Assembly: GCF_002895925.1 (NCBI RefSeq)
Contig: NZ_NWUO01000001.1
Span: 462,331-526,330, forward strand
DNA length: 64,000 nucleotides
From: Mixta theicola
GTDB taxonomy: Bacteria; Pseudomonadota; Gammaproteobacteria; Enterobacterales; Enterobacteriaceae
Reading direction: 5' to 3'
Of the stretch, positions 19,784 to 29,105 are shown piece by piece (positions within the stretch are counted from its first letter, which is position 1; each line of letters begins with the position of its first letter). The translations under genes and the position numbers were made by a program. Under the pieces are notes generated by a model. It was not told the origin of the DNA, ran no database searches, and saw only the letters and a program-made list of their open reading frames with translations.

Positions 19784-20870
19784 AGCGCCGCGCCATACAT
19801 TGCTGATAGCGGCCGTTTACCCGCTGGGCAAACCAGGCGGTGGTCAGATTACGGGTGATTTTCGGGCTTTCGAGCCGAATGCCGGGCAGCATTTCGCGCG
19901 GCAACCGGCGTCCGGCCTGTTTATCCGCCAGCGCAAAAACCTGCTGCCACAGCTCGCTGTTTTCAAACTCAGGCTGATCACCCTTTTCCAGATCGCGGCG
20001 CATCGCCCGCGGGCTCATCTTGATTTGCGCAGCCAGCGTGCGTACCGCCAGCTCCGTCGCGCCCGCCTTATCGGAGCCATACATAATCAGGTCGCCATCC
20101 AGCGCCAGTTTCATGCCGGTAGTGCGCGCCACCGCCGCCTGAAACGCCGCGTTGCGACTGGCGTACCAGCCGGCGTTAAAGTCGGCAAAACGGTAGAGCG
20201 GCGCGCTATAGTTGACCGGGTAGCCCAACAGGTGCTTTACGCCAAACCAGATGCCGCCGTGACGGGTAAAAACTTCCTGCCGGATGGAGGTTTCTACCGG
20301 CCACGGATAGCCTCGTTCATTCGCTTCGGCAAAGGCGATGCTCACCTGCATCGGGCCGCCGGTATGAATTGGGTTCAGATTGCCAAACAGCGTCTGGCCC
20401 ATCGGCACCATATTAATAAAGTCATCAAAAATGGCGCTCAGCTCTTTTTCGGTGCGCACGCTGTCCAGCCGATCGGCATAGCTGCGCCCGTTAGGCGACT
20501 TAATCATCAGCGCGGTACGTACCAGAAAGGCGGGAATATGCAGCCGCGCCGCCCGTTTATCGATCTCGCCCCAGGCAATTTTCGGCAGGCCGGGCACCGG
20601 CGAATCGGCGTTGAAGTTGGTTTCCTGATCGGCCACGGCGATCGTAGCGCAAATATTGCTGTCGCTGGCCTCGATCTGCTGCGTACGAAACGCGGTGGCA
20701 ATATCGCTGGCCCAGTCCGATTTCTGCCGCACGTCGCCCGGCATCAGCGCGACGATGCGTGCCTGCATCTGCTGCGGCGTTTGCTGAGTCGTCTTTTGCT
20801 GTTTACTGGTACAGCCCGCCAACGCCAGCAGCGCGACCAGCGGCATAAGGCGAAATAACTGAGATGACAT
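19782..20870 (-). CDS. yaiW: YaiW-type outer-membrane lipoprotein (DUF1615)
   Basis: Lipoprotein of 362 residues, close in length and sequence to E. coli YaiW, a surface-exposed lipoprotein linked to SbmA-dependent peptide uptake. The lipobox LALAGC ends a short signal peptide when translation starts at 20870 (MSSQLFRLMPL). A longer frame to 20960 would bury the signal. Conserved segments are FVRTALMIKSPNG, DSVRTEKELSAIFDD, NMVPMGQTLFGNLNP, RFADFNAGWYASRNAAFQ and the C-terminal ESPKITRNLTTAWFA. No sbmA is next to it here, unlike E. coli. Function is assigned by homology only. Confidence 0.85.
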   Translation of the reverse strand: MSSQLFRLMPLVALLALAGCTSKQQKTTQQTPQQMQARIVALMPGDVRQKSDWASDIATAFRTQQIEASDSNICATIAVADQETNFNADSPVPGLPKIAWGEIDKRAARLHIPAFLVRTALMIKSPNGRSYADRLDSVRTEKELSAIFDDFINMVPMGQTLFGNLNPIHTGGPMQVSIAFAEANERGYPWPVETSIRQEVFTRHGGIWFGVKHLLGYPVNYSAPLYRFADFNAGWYASRNAAFQAAVARTTGMKLALDGDLIMYGSDKAGATELAVRTLAAQIKMSPRAMRRDLEKGDQPEFENSELWQQVFALADKQAGRRLPREMLPGIRLESPKITRNLTTAWFAQRVNGRYQQCMARR

Positions 20871-21233
20871 ACCTGTCCTTATCCACTTTGAAGTTAAGCG
20901 CACCTTAACCACTGCCGTGGCGAAATGCCAGCCCAGCCCGCTTTTATTCCCTGGCCTCATTTTTTAAAACCCGCTGAAGCGGCTTTATACGCCGGAGGTT
21001 GAAAGCAACCGTAAACAGACGATGGATAATGTAATTACTTTATTAAAATCAATCGGCGGCTCATATACGACAAAAACGCCCATATTTTAGCGATAGCATT
21101 ACCCTAATCAGCGATTAATTTCACAAGCAGAGGCTGGTTTACGCTGTAAATACCCAGTTTATGCCCGCGCCTTTCCATTTCTCAATTTTGCGCTAACGTT
21201 AACTTTTGTTAATCATTATTACAGGAATTATCG
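20871..21233. other. Divergent intergenic region, yaiW / DUF1264 lipoprotein
   Basis: About 360 bp between two divergent lipoprotein genes. The sequence is moderately AT-rich and shows no credible gene, hairpin with T-tract or recognised operator. It presumably holds both promoters. Confidence 0.5.
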
Positions 21234-22031
21234 ATGAAAACCTTATGGTTACCGGTAGTCGCAGCGTTGATGCTGGCCGGCTGCGGCGGCAATAACACCC
21301 CGGCGCAGATAAACACCCCCGGCGCGCCGACATCAATGAAAATGAAGCTGCTGGATACCGGCGCCGCCGCGATGCAGTCACGCCCGCCGATTGACGCGAT
21401 TAACGCCTATCTCGACGGCTTTCACTTTTACAACGGCGATAAAAACGGCCAAATGGAAGCGCACCACTACGTCACCATTCTGAATGATGACGTGATGCAG
21501 GCGCTGATTTATGACGGCAACACGCGCGATGCGCGCCTGATGGGCGTGGAATATATTATCAGCGAGCGGCTGTACAAAACGCTGCCGCCGGAAGAGAAGA
21601 AGCTGTGGCACAGCCATAACTATGAGGTGAAATCGGGCACGCTGGTAGCGCCCGGACTGCCGGATACGGCGGATAAAGCGCTGATGAGCAAACTGGTGAA
21701 CACCTACGGTAAAACCTGGCATACCTGGCACACCGACCGCGATAAAACGCTGCCGTTCGGTATTCCAGCGCTGATGATGGGCTTCACCGCCGACGGTCAG
21801 CTCGATCAGCGGCTGCTGAAAGATCGCGATGCGCGCATGGGGATTGATACGCGTAAAATACGCCAGCAGCGTGCTGATATTGTCGCGCATCCGGTGGTGA
21901 AAGGCGCCGACGCCTGGCAGGATGGCGAGGTGATCCAGCTCCAGCGCGTCGAGGGCGGCGGTGAGCACGCCCACGGCAGTACGGAGTTTGGCACGTCAGA
22001 ACAGACGAAGCGCCACAAGTTTAATAACTAA
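21234..22031 (+). CDS. Putative lipoprotein, DUF1264 (oil-body-associated-protein-like)
   Basis: Protein of 265 residues with a lipoprotein signal (MKTLWLPVVAALMLAGCGG; lipobox LAGC). The body (INAYLDGFHFYNGDKNGQME, HHYVTILNDDVMQALIYDG, LMGVEYIISERLYKTLPPEEK, WHSHNYEVKSG, TWHTWHTDRDKTLPFGIPALMMGFT) matches the DUF1264 family, known from plant oil-body-associated proteins and found in many bacteria. Its biochemical function is unknown. AGGAATT precedes the start. It converges on moaE with a 4-bp overlap. Confidence 0.8.
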   Translation: MKTLWLPVVAALMLAGCGGNNTPAQINTPGAPTSMKMKLLDTGAAAMQSRPPIDAINAYLDGFHFYNGDKNGQMEAHHYVTILNDDVMQALIYDGNTRDARLMGVEYIISERLYKTLPPEEKKLWHSHNYEVKSGTLVAPGLPDTADKALMSKLVNTYGKTWHTWHTDRDKTLPFGIPALMMGFTADGQLDQRLLKDRDARMGIDTRKIRQQRADIVAHPVVKGADAWQDGEVIQLQRVEGGGEHAHGSTEFGTSEQTKRHKFNN

Positions 22032-22480
22032 TCCCAGCGACCGACCGCCTGCTGGTCGCTGTCGCGCGCCTCAACCCAGCGATCGCCTTCGGGCGTCGCT
22101 TCCCGCTTCCAGAACGGCGCGCGGGTTTTCAAATAGTCCATGATGAACTCGGCGGAGGCGAAGGCCGCACCGCGATGCGCCGCGCTAACGCCGACAAAAA
22201 CAATCTCATCGCCGGGAAAAAGTTCGCCGACGCGGTGGATCACGCTCACCCGCTGCAGCGGCCAGCGCGTACGCGCTTCGGCCACAATCTCAGCCAGCGC
22301 CTTTTCCGTCATGCCGGGGTAATGTTCCAGCGTCAGGGCGGAAACGTGCTCGCCCAGGTTGTGGTTGCGTACTTTGCCGGTAAAGGTCACTACCGCGCCA
22401 TCATCGTTACAGGCGGAGAGCCACTGATACTCTTCGGCCATACTGAACGGCGGCTGCCCCACGCGAATACGGGTTGTCAT
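22028..22480 (-). CDS. moaE: Molybdopterin synthase catalytic subunit MoaE
   Basis: Large subunit of MPT synthase, which adds dithiolene sulfurs to cPMP using the MoaD thiocarboxylate. The 150 residues from 22480 (MTTRIRVGQPPF) match the family length. GGAGG lies 6-10 nt upstream, one base after the moaD stop. Key segments are GAVVTFTGKVRNHN, LEHYPGMTEKAL, VSIIHRVG-like VSVIHRVGELFPGDEIVFVGVSA with the conserved Arg, and DYLKTRAPFWKRE (catalytic Lys). Confidence 0.96.
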   Translation of the reverse strand: MTTRIRVGQPPFSMAEEYQWLSACNDDGAVVTFTGKVRNHNLGEHVSALTLEHYPGMTEKALAEIVAEARTRWPLQRVSVIHRVGELFPGDEIVFVGVSAAHRGAAFASAEFIMDYLKTRAPFWKREATPEGDRWVEARDSDQQAVGRWD

Positions 22481-22481
22481 A

Positions 22482-22727
22482 TTAACCTCCGGTGACCGGC
22501 GGGAAGAAGGCGACCTCATCGCCGTCCTGCAGCGGATGCTGTAGCGATACCAGCGTTTGATTTACCGAGGCCAGCAGTTTGCCAGCGCTCAGCGCCAGAT
22601 CCCAGCGGTCGCCGCGTGCGGCCAGCGCAGCACGCAGTTCTTCCACCGTGGCATATTCCGCCGGAAGCGATAAAGAGGAGGTTGCCACCAGCTCGCGCAC
22701 CTGCGCGAAAAACAGTACGTTAATCAT
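22482..22727 (-). CDS. moaD: Molybdopterin synthase sulfur carrier MoaD
   Basis: Ubiquitin-fold sulfur carrier of 81 residues ending in the required Gly-Gly (FFPPVTGG). The start at 22727 ([12 protein letters not shown]) overlaps moaC by 8 bp. An upstream extension in the same frame is antisense-like and not supported. It forms the MPT synthase heterotetramer with MoaE. Confidence 0.95.
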   Translation of the reverse strand: MINVLFFAQVRELVATSSLSLPAEYATVEELRAALAARGDRWDLALSAGKLLASVNQTLVSLQHPLQDGDEVAFFPPVTGG

Positions 22728-23205
22728 TATCCACCGCCTGAAAATCACCCGATTTGCCGCCGCTTTTATGCAGCAGGCGCACCGATTCAATCACCATATC
22801 TTTCTGCACCGCTTTACACATATCGTAAATGGTCAGCGCAGCCACGGAGGCGGCGGTTAACGCCTCCATCTCTACGCCGGTTTTGCCGGTCAGCCGACAA
22901 ACCGACTCGATGCGCACCCGCTGTTTTTCCGGCTCGGCGGTCAGCTCAACTTCGACCTTGCTCAGCATTAACGGATGGCAGAGCGGAATCAGCTCCCAGG
23001 TGCGTTTCGCCGCCTGAATACCGGCGATACGGGCGGTGGCAAAGACGTCGCCCTTATGATGACGTCCTTCGATAATCATTTGCAGCGTGGCCGGCGACAT
23101 CACGACACAGGCTTCCGCGCGCGCTTCACGCAGCGTTTCAGCCTTGGCGGATACGTCAACCATATGCGCTTCGCCGGCGGCATTAATATGGGTTAATTGC
23201 GACAT
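22720..23205 (-). CDS. moaC: Cyclic pyranopterin monophosphate synthase MoaC
   Basis: Second enzyme of molybdenum cofactor synthesis; it converts the MoaA product 3',8-cH2GTP to cPMP. The 161 residues include [33 protein letters not shown] (catalytic region), [29 protein letters not shown] and [15 protein letters not shown], which are diagnostic. It is 2 bp from moaB. Confidence 0.97.
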   Translation of the reverse strand: MSQLTHINAAGEAHMVDVSAKAETLREARAEACVVMSPATLQMIIEGRHHKGDVFATARIAGIQAAKRTWELIPLCHPLMLSKVEVELTAEPEKQRVRIESVCRLTGKTGVEMEALTAASVAALTIYDMCKAVQKDMVIESVRLLHKSGGKSGDFQAVDND

Positions 23206-23207
23206 AG

Positions 23208-23723
23208 TTATGATTTTTTCAGATGTGATACAAACTGGCAGGGGCGCGTACGAGCGTCCAGCTGCTCACAGATAATGCGTTCCCAGGCGGTACGGCAGGC
23301 GGAGGTCGATCCTGGCATGGCAAAAATCAGCGTCTGATTAGCCAGGCCAGCCACCGCGCGCGACTGCAGCGTTGAAGAACCAATCTCCTCCCACGACAGC
23401 ATGCGGAACACCTCGCCGAACCCGTCGATTTCCCGGTCAAACAGCGGCAGCAGCGCTTCCGGCGTACTGTTTTTGCTGTTAAAGCCGGTGCCGCCGTTGA
23501 TCAGGATAACCTGAATATCATCGCTGGCGATCCAGCTGGAGACCACCGCGCGAATGCGGTACAGATTGTCGGCGACAATCGCGTGATCGAGAACCTGATG
23601 ACCCGCTTCGGTCACCGCCTCGCGTAAATAGTCGCCTGAGGTATCGTCCGTGGCGTCACGACGATCGGAAACGGTCAGGACCGCAATCCGTAGCGCCTGA
23701 AATTCCATTGTAGCTTTGCCCAT
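23208..23723 (-). CDS. moaB: Molybdenum cofactor biosynthesis protein MoaB
   Basis: MogA/MoaB-fold protein of 171 residues that resembles MPT adenylyltransferases. In E. coli its role is largely redundant. Conserved stretches are [64 protein letters not shown] and [15 protein letters not shown]. The loop after GGTG reads FNSKNST rather than the E. coli version, a local divergence only. Confidence 0.95.
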   Translation of the reverse strand: MGKATMEFQALRIAVLTVSDRRDATDDTSGDYLREAVTEAGHQVLDHAIVADNLYRIRAVVSSWIASDDIQVILINGGTGFNSKNSTPEALLPLFDREIDGFGEVFRMLSWEEIGSSTLQSRAVAGLANQTLIFAMPGSTSACRTAWERIICEQLDARTRPCQFVSHLKKS

Positions 23724-23737
23724 GCTTTGCTCCGCGT

Positions 23738-24724
23738 TTAGCCGCCGATAAATGAGAGATTTTGCGTAATGCCGGTGTTGCCCTGATGCAGGAAGTGCGT
23801 CTGTTTTTTACGCCCCAGGCTGGCGGCGATCCGCGCCTGCAGCTCAGTCTGCTGCTCATCGGAAGCCAGCAGATCGCGCAGCGGCACGCCACCGTCGCCA
23901 AACAGGCAGAGATGCAGATTGCCGATAGCCGATACGCGCAGGCGATTACAGCTGGCGCAAAAATCGCGCTCGTAAGGCATGATCAGGCCAATTTCGCCCT
24001 GATAGTCAGGATGACTAAACACCTGCGCCGGGCCGTCGCTGCGCTCCCGAACCTGACGCTGCCAGCCCTGCTCGATAAGCCGATCGCGGATCACTTCGCC
24101 GGAAATATGATGACGTCGAAACAGGTCGCTGCCCTCACCGGTTTCCATCAGTTCGATAAAGCGTAGCTGAATCGGGCGGTGGCGAATCCAGTCGAGGAAG
24201 GTTTGCAGGCTGTTATGGTTAACGTCGCGCATCAGCACGCTGTTGACCTTAACCTTACTGAAGCCGGCGTCAAAGGCGGCGTCAATGCCGCGCATTACCT
24301 GGTGAAATTTATCCTGCCCGGTAATGGCATGAAATTGACGCGCATCAAGGCTGTCAACGCTAACGTTAATTGAGGTCAGGCCTGCGGCGCGCCAGCGTGC
24401 GACATCGCGCTCCATACGGTAGCCGTTGGTCGTGACCGCCAGCTGACGGATACCCGGATTTTCACGCACGGCGGCGATAATATCGATAAAGTCGCGACGC
24501 AGGCTGGGCTCGCCGCCGGTCAGACGGATTTTTTCCGTACCGGCATCGGCAAAGGCGCGCGTGACGCGCCGGATCTCATCAAGCGAAAGGAAACTTTTGT
24601 TTGTCGCACCCTGCGGCTTATAGCCATCGGGCAGGCAGTAAGTGCAGCGAAAGTTGCATACGTCAGTAATCGACAAACGCAAGTAATAGAACTTGCGGGC
24701 ATAGGAATCAATAAACTGGGTCAC
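23738..24724 (-). CDS. moaA: GTP 3',8-cyclase MoaA
   Basis: Radical-SAM enzyme that starts molybdenum cofactor synthesis from GTP. The N-terminal cluster motif CNFRCTYC and the C-terminal cluster CASCNRLR with LHLCLF are present. It ends in the required Gly-Gly (NLSFIGG). I chose GTG at 24724, giving [18 protein letters not shown], because it aligns residue for residue with the E. coli start and has GGAAAGG just upstream. Longer starts at 24757 (ATG) and 24769 (GTG) would lie inside the conserved riboswitch. It has 328 residues, against 329 in E. coli. Confidence 0.93.
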   Translation of the reverse strand: MTQFIDSYARKFYYLRLSITDVCNFRCTYCLPDGYKPQGATNKSFLSLDEIRRVTRAFADAGTEKIRLTGGEPSLRRDFIDIIAAVRENPGIRQLAVTTNGYRMERDVARWRAAGLTSINVSVDSLDARQFHAITGQDKFHQVMRGIDAAFDAGFSKVKVNSVLMRDVNHNSLQTFLDWIRHRPIQLRFIELMETGEGSDLFRRHHISGEVIRDRLIEQGWQRQVRERSDGPAQVFSHPDYQGEIGLIMPYERDFCASCNRLRVSAIGNLHLCLFGDGGVPLRDLLASDEQQTELQARIAASLGRKKQTHFLHQGNTGITQNLSFIGG

Positions 24725-24751
24725 CAGAACACCTTTCCAAATGGGAGATGC

Positions 24752-24870
24752 AGTCATTTCTTTCTGCACCCTGGCAGCTCGTGGCTGCGGCCAGTGCCCC
24801 CTATCTATCGACGTAGGCGCAAAGGCTTGAGTGTGGGTTTGCCTGTTAAACAGGAATCTGCAAATAGTAA
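24752..24870 (-). ncRNA. Moco (molybdenum cofactor) riboswitch candidate
   Basis: Reading the minus strand toward moaA, the leader contains GCACTGGCCGCAGCC, then GCTGCCAGGGTGCA, then AAAGAAATGA. This is the conserved 3' half of the Moco RNA motif known upstream of E. coli moaA, including the pairing of CACTGGC with GCCAGGGTG. In E. coli this element lowers moa expression when cofactor is plentiful. The 5' boundary is approximate, as I could not fold the RNA. Confidence 0.75.
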
Positions 24871-25150
24871 CGCCATTTATCAGGGCGTGCCACTTTCCAT
24901 TTCGTTATGTATATCAATATATAGCGAAAGTTCACGACATTTAGCCGCACGATAGCCACCATTTACCGCATGATGGTTTTAATTATCAGCAAGCGAATTC
25001 CGGACGATGATTGTGATAAGTCATTTCTGTGCTCTGTTCGCTAAATCGTGCCTGTCCCGCGGCGGCCGAAGTGTATTAAACGCCCGAAGAAACCATTATC
25101 CTGTGCCGACCCGACGGTTAAGGTTACCGTCACCTATTGTCAGGAGAATT
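24871..25150. other. Divergent intergenic region, moaA leader / ybhK
   Basis: AT-rich spacer between the riboswitch and ybhK. It should contain the moa and ybhK promoters. The ybhK frame extends upstream to 25007, but this part has no family similarity. I see no certain operator. Confidence 0.5.
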
Positions 25151-26059
25151 ATGCGTAATCGTACCCTTGCGGATCTGGATCGGGTGGTCGCCCTGGGCGG
25201 CGGACACGGACTGGGGCGCGTTATGTCGGCCCTTGCTTCGCTGGGTTCGCGCCTGACCGGCATCGTGACTACCACCGATAACGGCGGCTCTACCGGTCGT
25301 ATCCGACAGTCGGAGGGCGGAATAGCCTGGGGCGATACGCGTAACTGCCTGAACCAGCTGATTACCGAGCCGGGCGTGGCATCGGCGATGTTTGAGTATC
25401 GCTTTGCCGGTAACGGCGAGCTGGCCGGGCATAACCTTGGCAACCTGATGCTGAAAGCGCTCGATCATCTTAGCGTACGCCCGCTGGAGGCGATTAACCT
25501 GATACGCAATATGCTAAAGGTGGATGCCCTGCTGATTCCCATGTCGGAGCAGCCGGTCGATTTAATGGCTACCGACAGCGAAGGCCATATGGTTTACGGC
25601 GAAACGGCGATTGATACGCTGGCGCGAGTGCCGCAGGATTTGATGCTGCATCCCAACGTGGCGCCAACGCGTGAGGCCATAGAGGCGATTGCCGAAGCCG
25701 ATCTGATCCTGATCGGCCCCGGCAGCTTTTTTACCAGCCTGATGCCGCTGCTGCTGATGGAGGAGATGGCGCAGGCGCTGCGGCGCACGCCGGCCCCGCT
25801 GATTTTTATTGGCAATCTGGGCCGTGAGCTAAGCCCCGCCGCTGCCAGCCTCAGGCTGGAAGATAAGCTGGCGATAATGGAAAAATACATTGGCAAAAAG
25901 GTCATTGATGCGGTGGTGGTCGGGCCGCGCGTAGAGGTGCAGGGCGTACAGGATCGGCTGATCGTGCAGCAGCCGCTGGAAGCGGCGGATATTCCATACC
26001 GCCACGATCGCCAGCTGCTGCGTCTGGCGCTGGAGCAGGCGATCCAGGCGCTCGGCTGA
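25151..26059 (+). CDS. ybhK: Gluconeogenesis factor family protein YbhK (YvcK/CofD-like)
   Basis: Cytoplasmic nucleotide-binding protein of the YvcK/CofD family. The Bacillus homologue binds UDP-GlcNAc and links carbon metabolism to cell-wall growth. The E. coli role is not settled. The start at 25151 ([20 protein letters not shown]) has AGGAG 6 nt upstream and gives 302 residues, the same as E. coli. Motifs are [45 protein letters not shown] and [13 protein letters not shown]. Confidence 0.93.
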   Translation: MRNRTLADLDRVVALGGGHGLGRVMSALASLGSRLTGIVTTTDNGGSTGRIRQSEGGIAWGDTRNCLNQLITEPGVASAMFEYRFAGNGELAGHNLGNLMLKALDHLSVRPLEAINLIRNMLKVDALLIPMSEQPVDLMATDSEGHMVYGETAIDTLARVPQDLMLHPNVAPTREAIEAIAEADLILIGPGSFFTSLMPLLLMEEMAQALRRTPAPLIFIGNLGRELSPAAASLRLEDKLAIMEKYIGKKVIDAVVVGPRVEVQGVQDRLIVQQPLEAADIPYRHDRQLLRLALEQAIQALG

Positions 26060-26122
26060 GGCGCGCCGCCAGCGCTAAAAAACCGCACACCCGTCCGGGC
26101 AGCAGTCTCTGAAGCACCGAAT

Positions 26123-26157
26123 AAAAAAGCCGCACCTCTTCAGGCTACGGCTTTTTT
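26123..26157. terminator. Bidirectional terminator between ybhK and uvrB
   Basis: The stem AAAAAAGCCG (26123-26132) / CGGCTTTTTT (26148-26157) has A and T runs that would serve both converging genes. Confidence 0.85.
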
Positions 26158-26171
26158 TCGCTATGCGGTAT

Positions 26172-28193
26172 TTATGAAGCGGCGATAAATAGCTCACGCA
26201 GCTGATGTAGCCGATCGCGCACGTTGGCGGCTTCTTCGAACTCCAGGTTTTGCGCATGCTGCTGCATCTGGGTTTCCAGCTGATGGATCTTCTTCTGCAG
26301 CGCCTGCGGCGTGAGCGCCAGATAATCGGCCTCGGCCTCGGCAACGCCACGGCTGCTGCTCCTGCCGCGGGTTTTCCCCCTGGTCGCGCTTTTGCCCAGC
26401 TCAAGAATATCGTTGATTTTCTTGTTCAGGCCCTGCGGCACGATACCGTGTTCGGTGTTGTACTCTATCTGTTTCTCGCGGCGGCGCTCGGTTTCGCTAA
26501 TCGCTTTCGCCATTGACGCGGTAATGCGATCGCCGTAGAGAATAGCCTTGCCGTTCACGTTACGCGCCGCGCGTCCGATGGTCTGAATCAGCGAGCGTTC
26601 AGAGCGCAGGAAGCCCTCTTTATCGGCATCCAGAATCGCCACCAGCGATACTTCCGGCATATCCAGCCCTTCACGCAGCAGGTTGATGCCCACCAGCACG
26701 TTAAACTCGCCCAGACGCAGATCGCGAATAATCTCCATACGCTCGACGGTATCAATATCCGAGTGCAGATAGCGCACCTTTTCGCCGTGCTCTTCCAGAT
26801 ATTCGGTCAGATCCTCAGCCATGCGCTTGGTCAGCGTGGTCACCAGTACGCGTTCGTTGATCTCAACGCGCTTGCGAATTTCCGACAGCAGATCGTCCAC
26901 CTGGGTGGTGACCGGACGCACTTCAATAATCGGATCGAGCAGCCCGGTAGGACGCACCACCTGATCGATAACCTCTCCGGCGGATTTTTCCAGCTCGTAG
27001 TTGCCCGGCGTCGCCGAAACATAAATCGTCTGCGGCGCCAGCGCCTCAAATTCTTCAAACTTCATCGGGCGGTTATCCAGCGCCGACGGCAGGCGGAAGC
27101 CATACTCCACCAGCGTTTCTTTACGCGCCCGGTCGCCGCGGTACATGCCGCCGATTTGCGGGATCGTCACGTGGGACTCATCCACCACCAGCAGGCCGTC
27201 CGCCGGTAAATAGTCAAACAGGGTCGGCGGCGGCTCGCCCGGTCCGCGCCCAGAGAGATAGCGTGAATAGTTTTCGATGCCGGAACAGTAGCCCAGCTCG
27301 TTCATCATCTCCAGGTCGAACTGGGTACGCTGCGTCAGGCGCTGTTCTTCCAGCAGCTTGTTGTTCGCCAGCAGGGTTTTACGGCGGTCGGCCAGCTCAG
27401 TTTTAACCTCTTCCATCGCCTGCAAAATGCGCTCGCGCGGCGTGACGTAGTGCGTTTTGGGATAGATGGTAAAGCGCGGCACCACGGAGTCTACCTGCCC
27501 GGTAAGCGGATCGAACAGCGACAGCCGCTCAACTTCCTCATCGAACAGTTCGACGCGCAGCGCCAGGTCGTCCGATTCCGCCGGGAAAATATCGATCACT
27601 TCACCGCGCACCCGGAAGGTGCCGCGCTGAAACGCCTGATCGTTACGGCTGTACTGCAGCTCAGCCAGGCGGCGTAAGATACTGCGCTGGTCGATGATCA
27701 TACCGCGCGACAGATGCAGCATCATTTTCAGGTACAGATCGGGATCGCCCAGGCCGTAAATTGCCGAAACCGACGCCACCACAATCACATCGCGCCGTTC
27801 CAGCAGCGCTTTGGTGGCGGAGAGACGCATCTGCTCAATGTGTTCGTTCACCGAGGCGTCTTTTTCAATAAAGGTGTCGGAGCTGGGCACGTAGGCTTCA
27901 GGCTGATAGTAGTCGTAGTAGGAAACAAAATACTCGACGGCATTATCAGGAAAGAACTCTTTCATCTCGCCATACAGCTGCGCCGCCAACGTTTTGTTGG
28001 GCGCCAGCACCATCGTAGGCCGGTTAAGATCGGCAATCACGTTGGCAACGGTGAAGGTTTTCCCGGAGCCGGTCACCCCCAGCAGCGTCTGGTGCGCCAG
28101 ACCGTCCTCAAGCCCCTCTTTCAGACGAAGTATCGCCTCTGGCTGATCGCCGGAGGGCTGAAAGGCGGAGTTAAGTTTAAAGGTTTTACTCAT
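26172..28193 (-). CDS. uvrB: Excinuclease ABC subunit B
   Basis: DNA damage-recognition helicase of nucleotide excision repair; it loads with UvrA and then recruits UvrC. The 673 residues match E. coli UvrB. Walker A is [13 protein letters not shown], the damage-probing beta-hairpin region is [13 protein letters not shown], the DEAD-like box is VVDESHV, motif VI is QTIGRAARN, and a C-terminal UVR domain ([16 protein letters not shown]) binds UvrC. A LexA box lies about 80 bp upstream, so it is expected to be SOS-induced. Confidence 0.98.
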   Translation of the reverse strand: MSKTFKLNSAFQPSGDQPEAILRLKEGLEDGLAHQTLLGVTGSGKTFTVANVIADLNRPTMVLAPNKTLAAQLYGEMKEFFPDNAVEYFVSYYDYYQPEAYVPSSDTFIEKDASVNEHIEQMRLSATKALLERRDVIVVASVSAIYGLGDPDLYLKMMLHLSRGMIIDQRSILRRLAELQYSRNDQAFQRGTFRVRGEVIDIFPAESDDLALRVELFDEEVERLSLFDPLTGQVDSVVPRFTIYPKTHYVTPRERILQAMEEVKTELADRRKTLLANNKLLEEQRLTQRTQFDLEMMNELGYCSGIENYSRYLSGRGPGEPPPTLFDYLPADGLLVVDESHVTIPQIGGMYRGDRARKETLVEYGFRLPSALDNRPMKFEEFEALAPQTIYVSATPGNYELEKSAGEVIDQVVRPTGLLDPIIEVRPVTTQVDDLLSEIRKRVEINERVLVTTLTKRMAEDLTEYLEEHGEKVRYLHSDIDTVERMEIIRDLRLGEFNVLVGINLLREGLDMPEVSLVAILDADKEGFLRSERSLIQTIGRAARNVNGKAILYGDRITASMAKAISETERRREKQIEYNTEHGIVPQGLNKKINDILELGKSATRGKTRGRSSSRGVAEAEADYLALTPQALQKKIHQLETQMQQHAQNLEFEEAANVRDRLHQLRELFIAAS

Positions 28194-28271
28194 CAGAAAT
28201 GATCTCTGCTGAAGAATTACACGGACAGGAGGTTAATTTTACTCCGCTTCGATGATTTTTCCAACGTGTGA

Positions 28272-28291
28272 TACTGGATAAATAATCAGTT
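28272..28291 (-). promoter_or_regulatory. LexA (SOS) box of uvrB
   Basis: TACTGGATAAATAATCAGTT contains CTG-N10-CAG (28274-28289). Its reverse complement differs at only a few positions from the known E. coli uvrB operator. It lies about 80 bp upstream of the uvrB ATG. Confidence 0.9.
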
Positions 28292-28348
28292 ATTTTGTCC
28301 CATGCCTGAGGAAAAGGCAAAGCGACAATTTTAAGCCTTATCATTACA

Positions 28349-28641
28349 TGGGGATAATATTAAGGGACGCAAGGTTATCCCCAGCAGCTGATAGCATTTA
28401 ACATTTGTCAATAGGCGCAGCGCAAAAGCAACAGTGGAAAAAAGCGCGCGCAATCGCAGGCTTGATTTTAACTAACTTTCTGAAATTAAATGCAATATAA
28501 ATAAAGCCCAGTTTCGCGCCAGTTCAGGAAAAAGCCGCGCCCGCTCTGGCTTGCACGTTGTTTTCACTGGGTAATGCACATGGTTATCCACAGGAATAGT
28601 GGATAACTGTTTACAGGCCCCGCAACATCGGGGGTGGATAA
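28349..28641. promoter_or_regulatory. DnaA-box cluster, DARS1 candidate
   Basis: A perfect DnaA box TTATCCACA (28584-28592, plus strand) is followed by TTATCCACT (28598-28606, minus) and TTATCCACC (28633-28641, minus). Further left, TTATCCCCA occurs at 28349-28357 (minus) and 28375-28383 (plus). The E. coli DnaA-reactivating sequence DARS1 lies in the uvrB-bioD interval and has three DnaA boxes. This cluster is next to uvrB on the bioD side, so position and composition both fit. Activity is inferred. Confidence 0.75.
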
Positions 28642-29105
28642 AATTCCTCCCTGGGCCGTAACACGGATGAAATATTTTTTTTTCGCCTTTTTCGACCTGA
28701 CCTGTCCCTGATTTTTCTGGTTTAACGCCTGCTGTTCGGCGTCACCGGCGTTTTCTCGCCGTAAACGCCAGGCCGTTATTAATAAATTTTTCTGCCTTAT
28801 GGTGGTTCCTCTGCACCATAAGCATGGCGTCATCAGCACCGTCAACGTGCAGACCATTTATTACCTGACTAAACTATTAAGCATTTCTGACCGTTACTCT
28901 GGGATACGGCTATATGCCAGCACGCCTTTTGCCCGTTATCGGCGATTTGGCCTGTGGATTGCAAGAAAGAATGGACCTCCCATAACGGCTGGCCGCTCAG
29001 CCGCCTGGGGAAAAGGCGGTGATATCACCTCGCCGACGTCTGTGACCTGCCCGGCTTTAGGCGGGCGGACAGAATGATTTGAACGGTACGGAAGGAGAAT
29101 ATCAG

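Larger units (their letters stand above)
28194..29105. other. Long intergenic region between uvrB and the UrtE-like gene
   Basis: About 910 bp without a convincing gene. It contains the LexA box, then DnaA-type boxes from 28349 to 28641. After that comes AT-rich spacer with a run of T at 28674-28683. Two open frames here (28564-28857 minus and 28799-29077 plus) have no recognisable similarity and poor composition. The urtE-like promoter must lie in the right part. Confidence 0.6.

Noticed and set aside
28550..28840. Sigma-54 or NtrC-type sites expected for a urea transporter gene
   Set aside because: I looked for TGGCAC-N5-TTGC and NtrC palindromes and found only partial strings at chance level.
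28564..28857. 97-codon minus-strand open frame over the DnaA boxes
   Set aside because: It overlaps the DARS1-like boxes and has no recognisable protein features.
28799..29077. 92-codon open frame upstream of the UrtE-like gene
   Set aside because: No family similarity, low-quality composition, and no ribosome site; it probably lies in the leader of the next gene.
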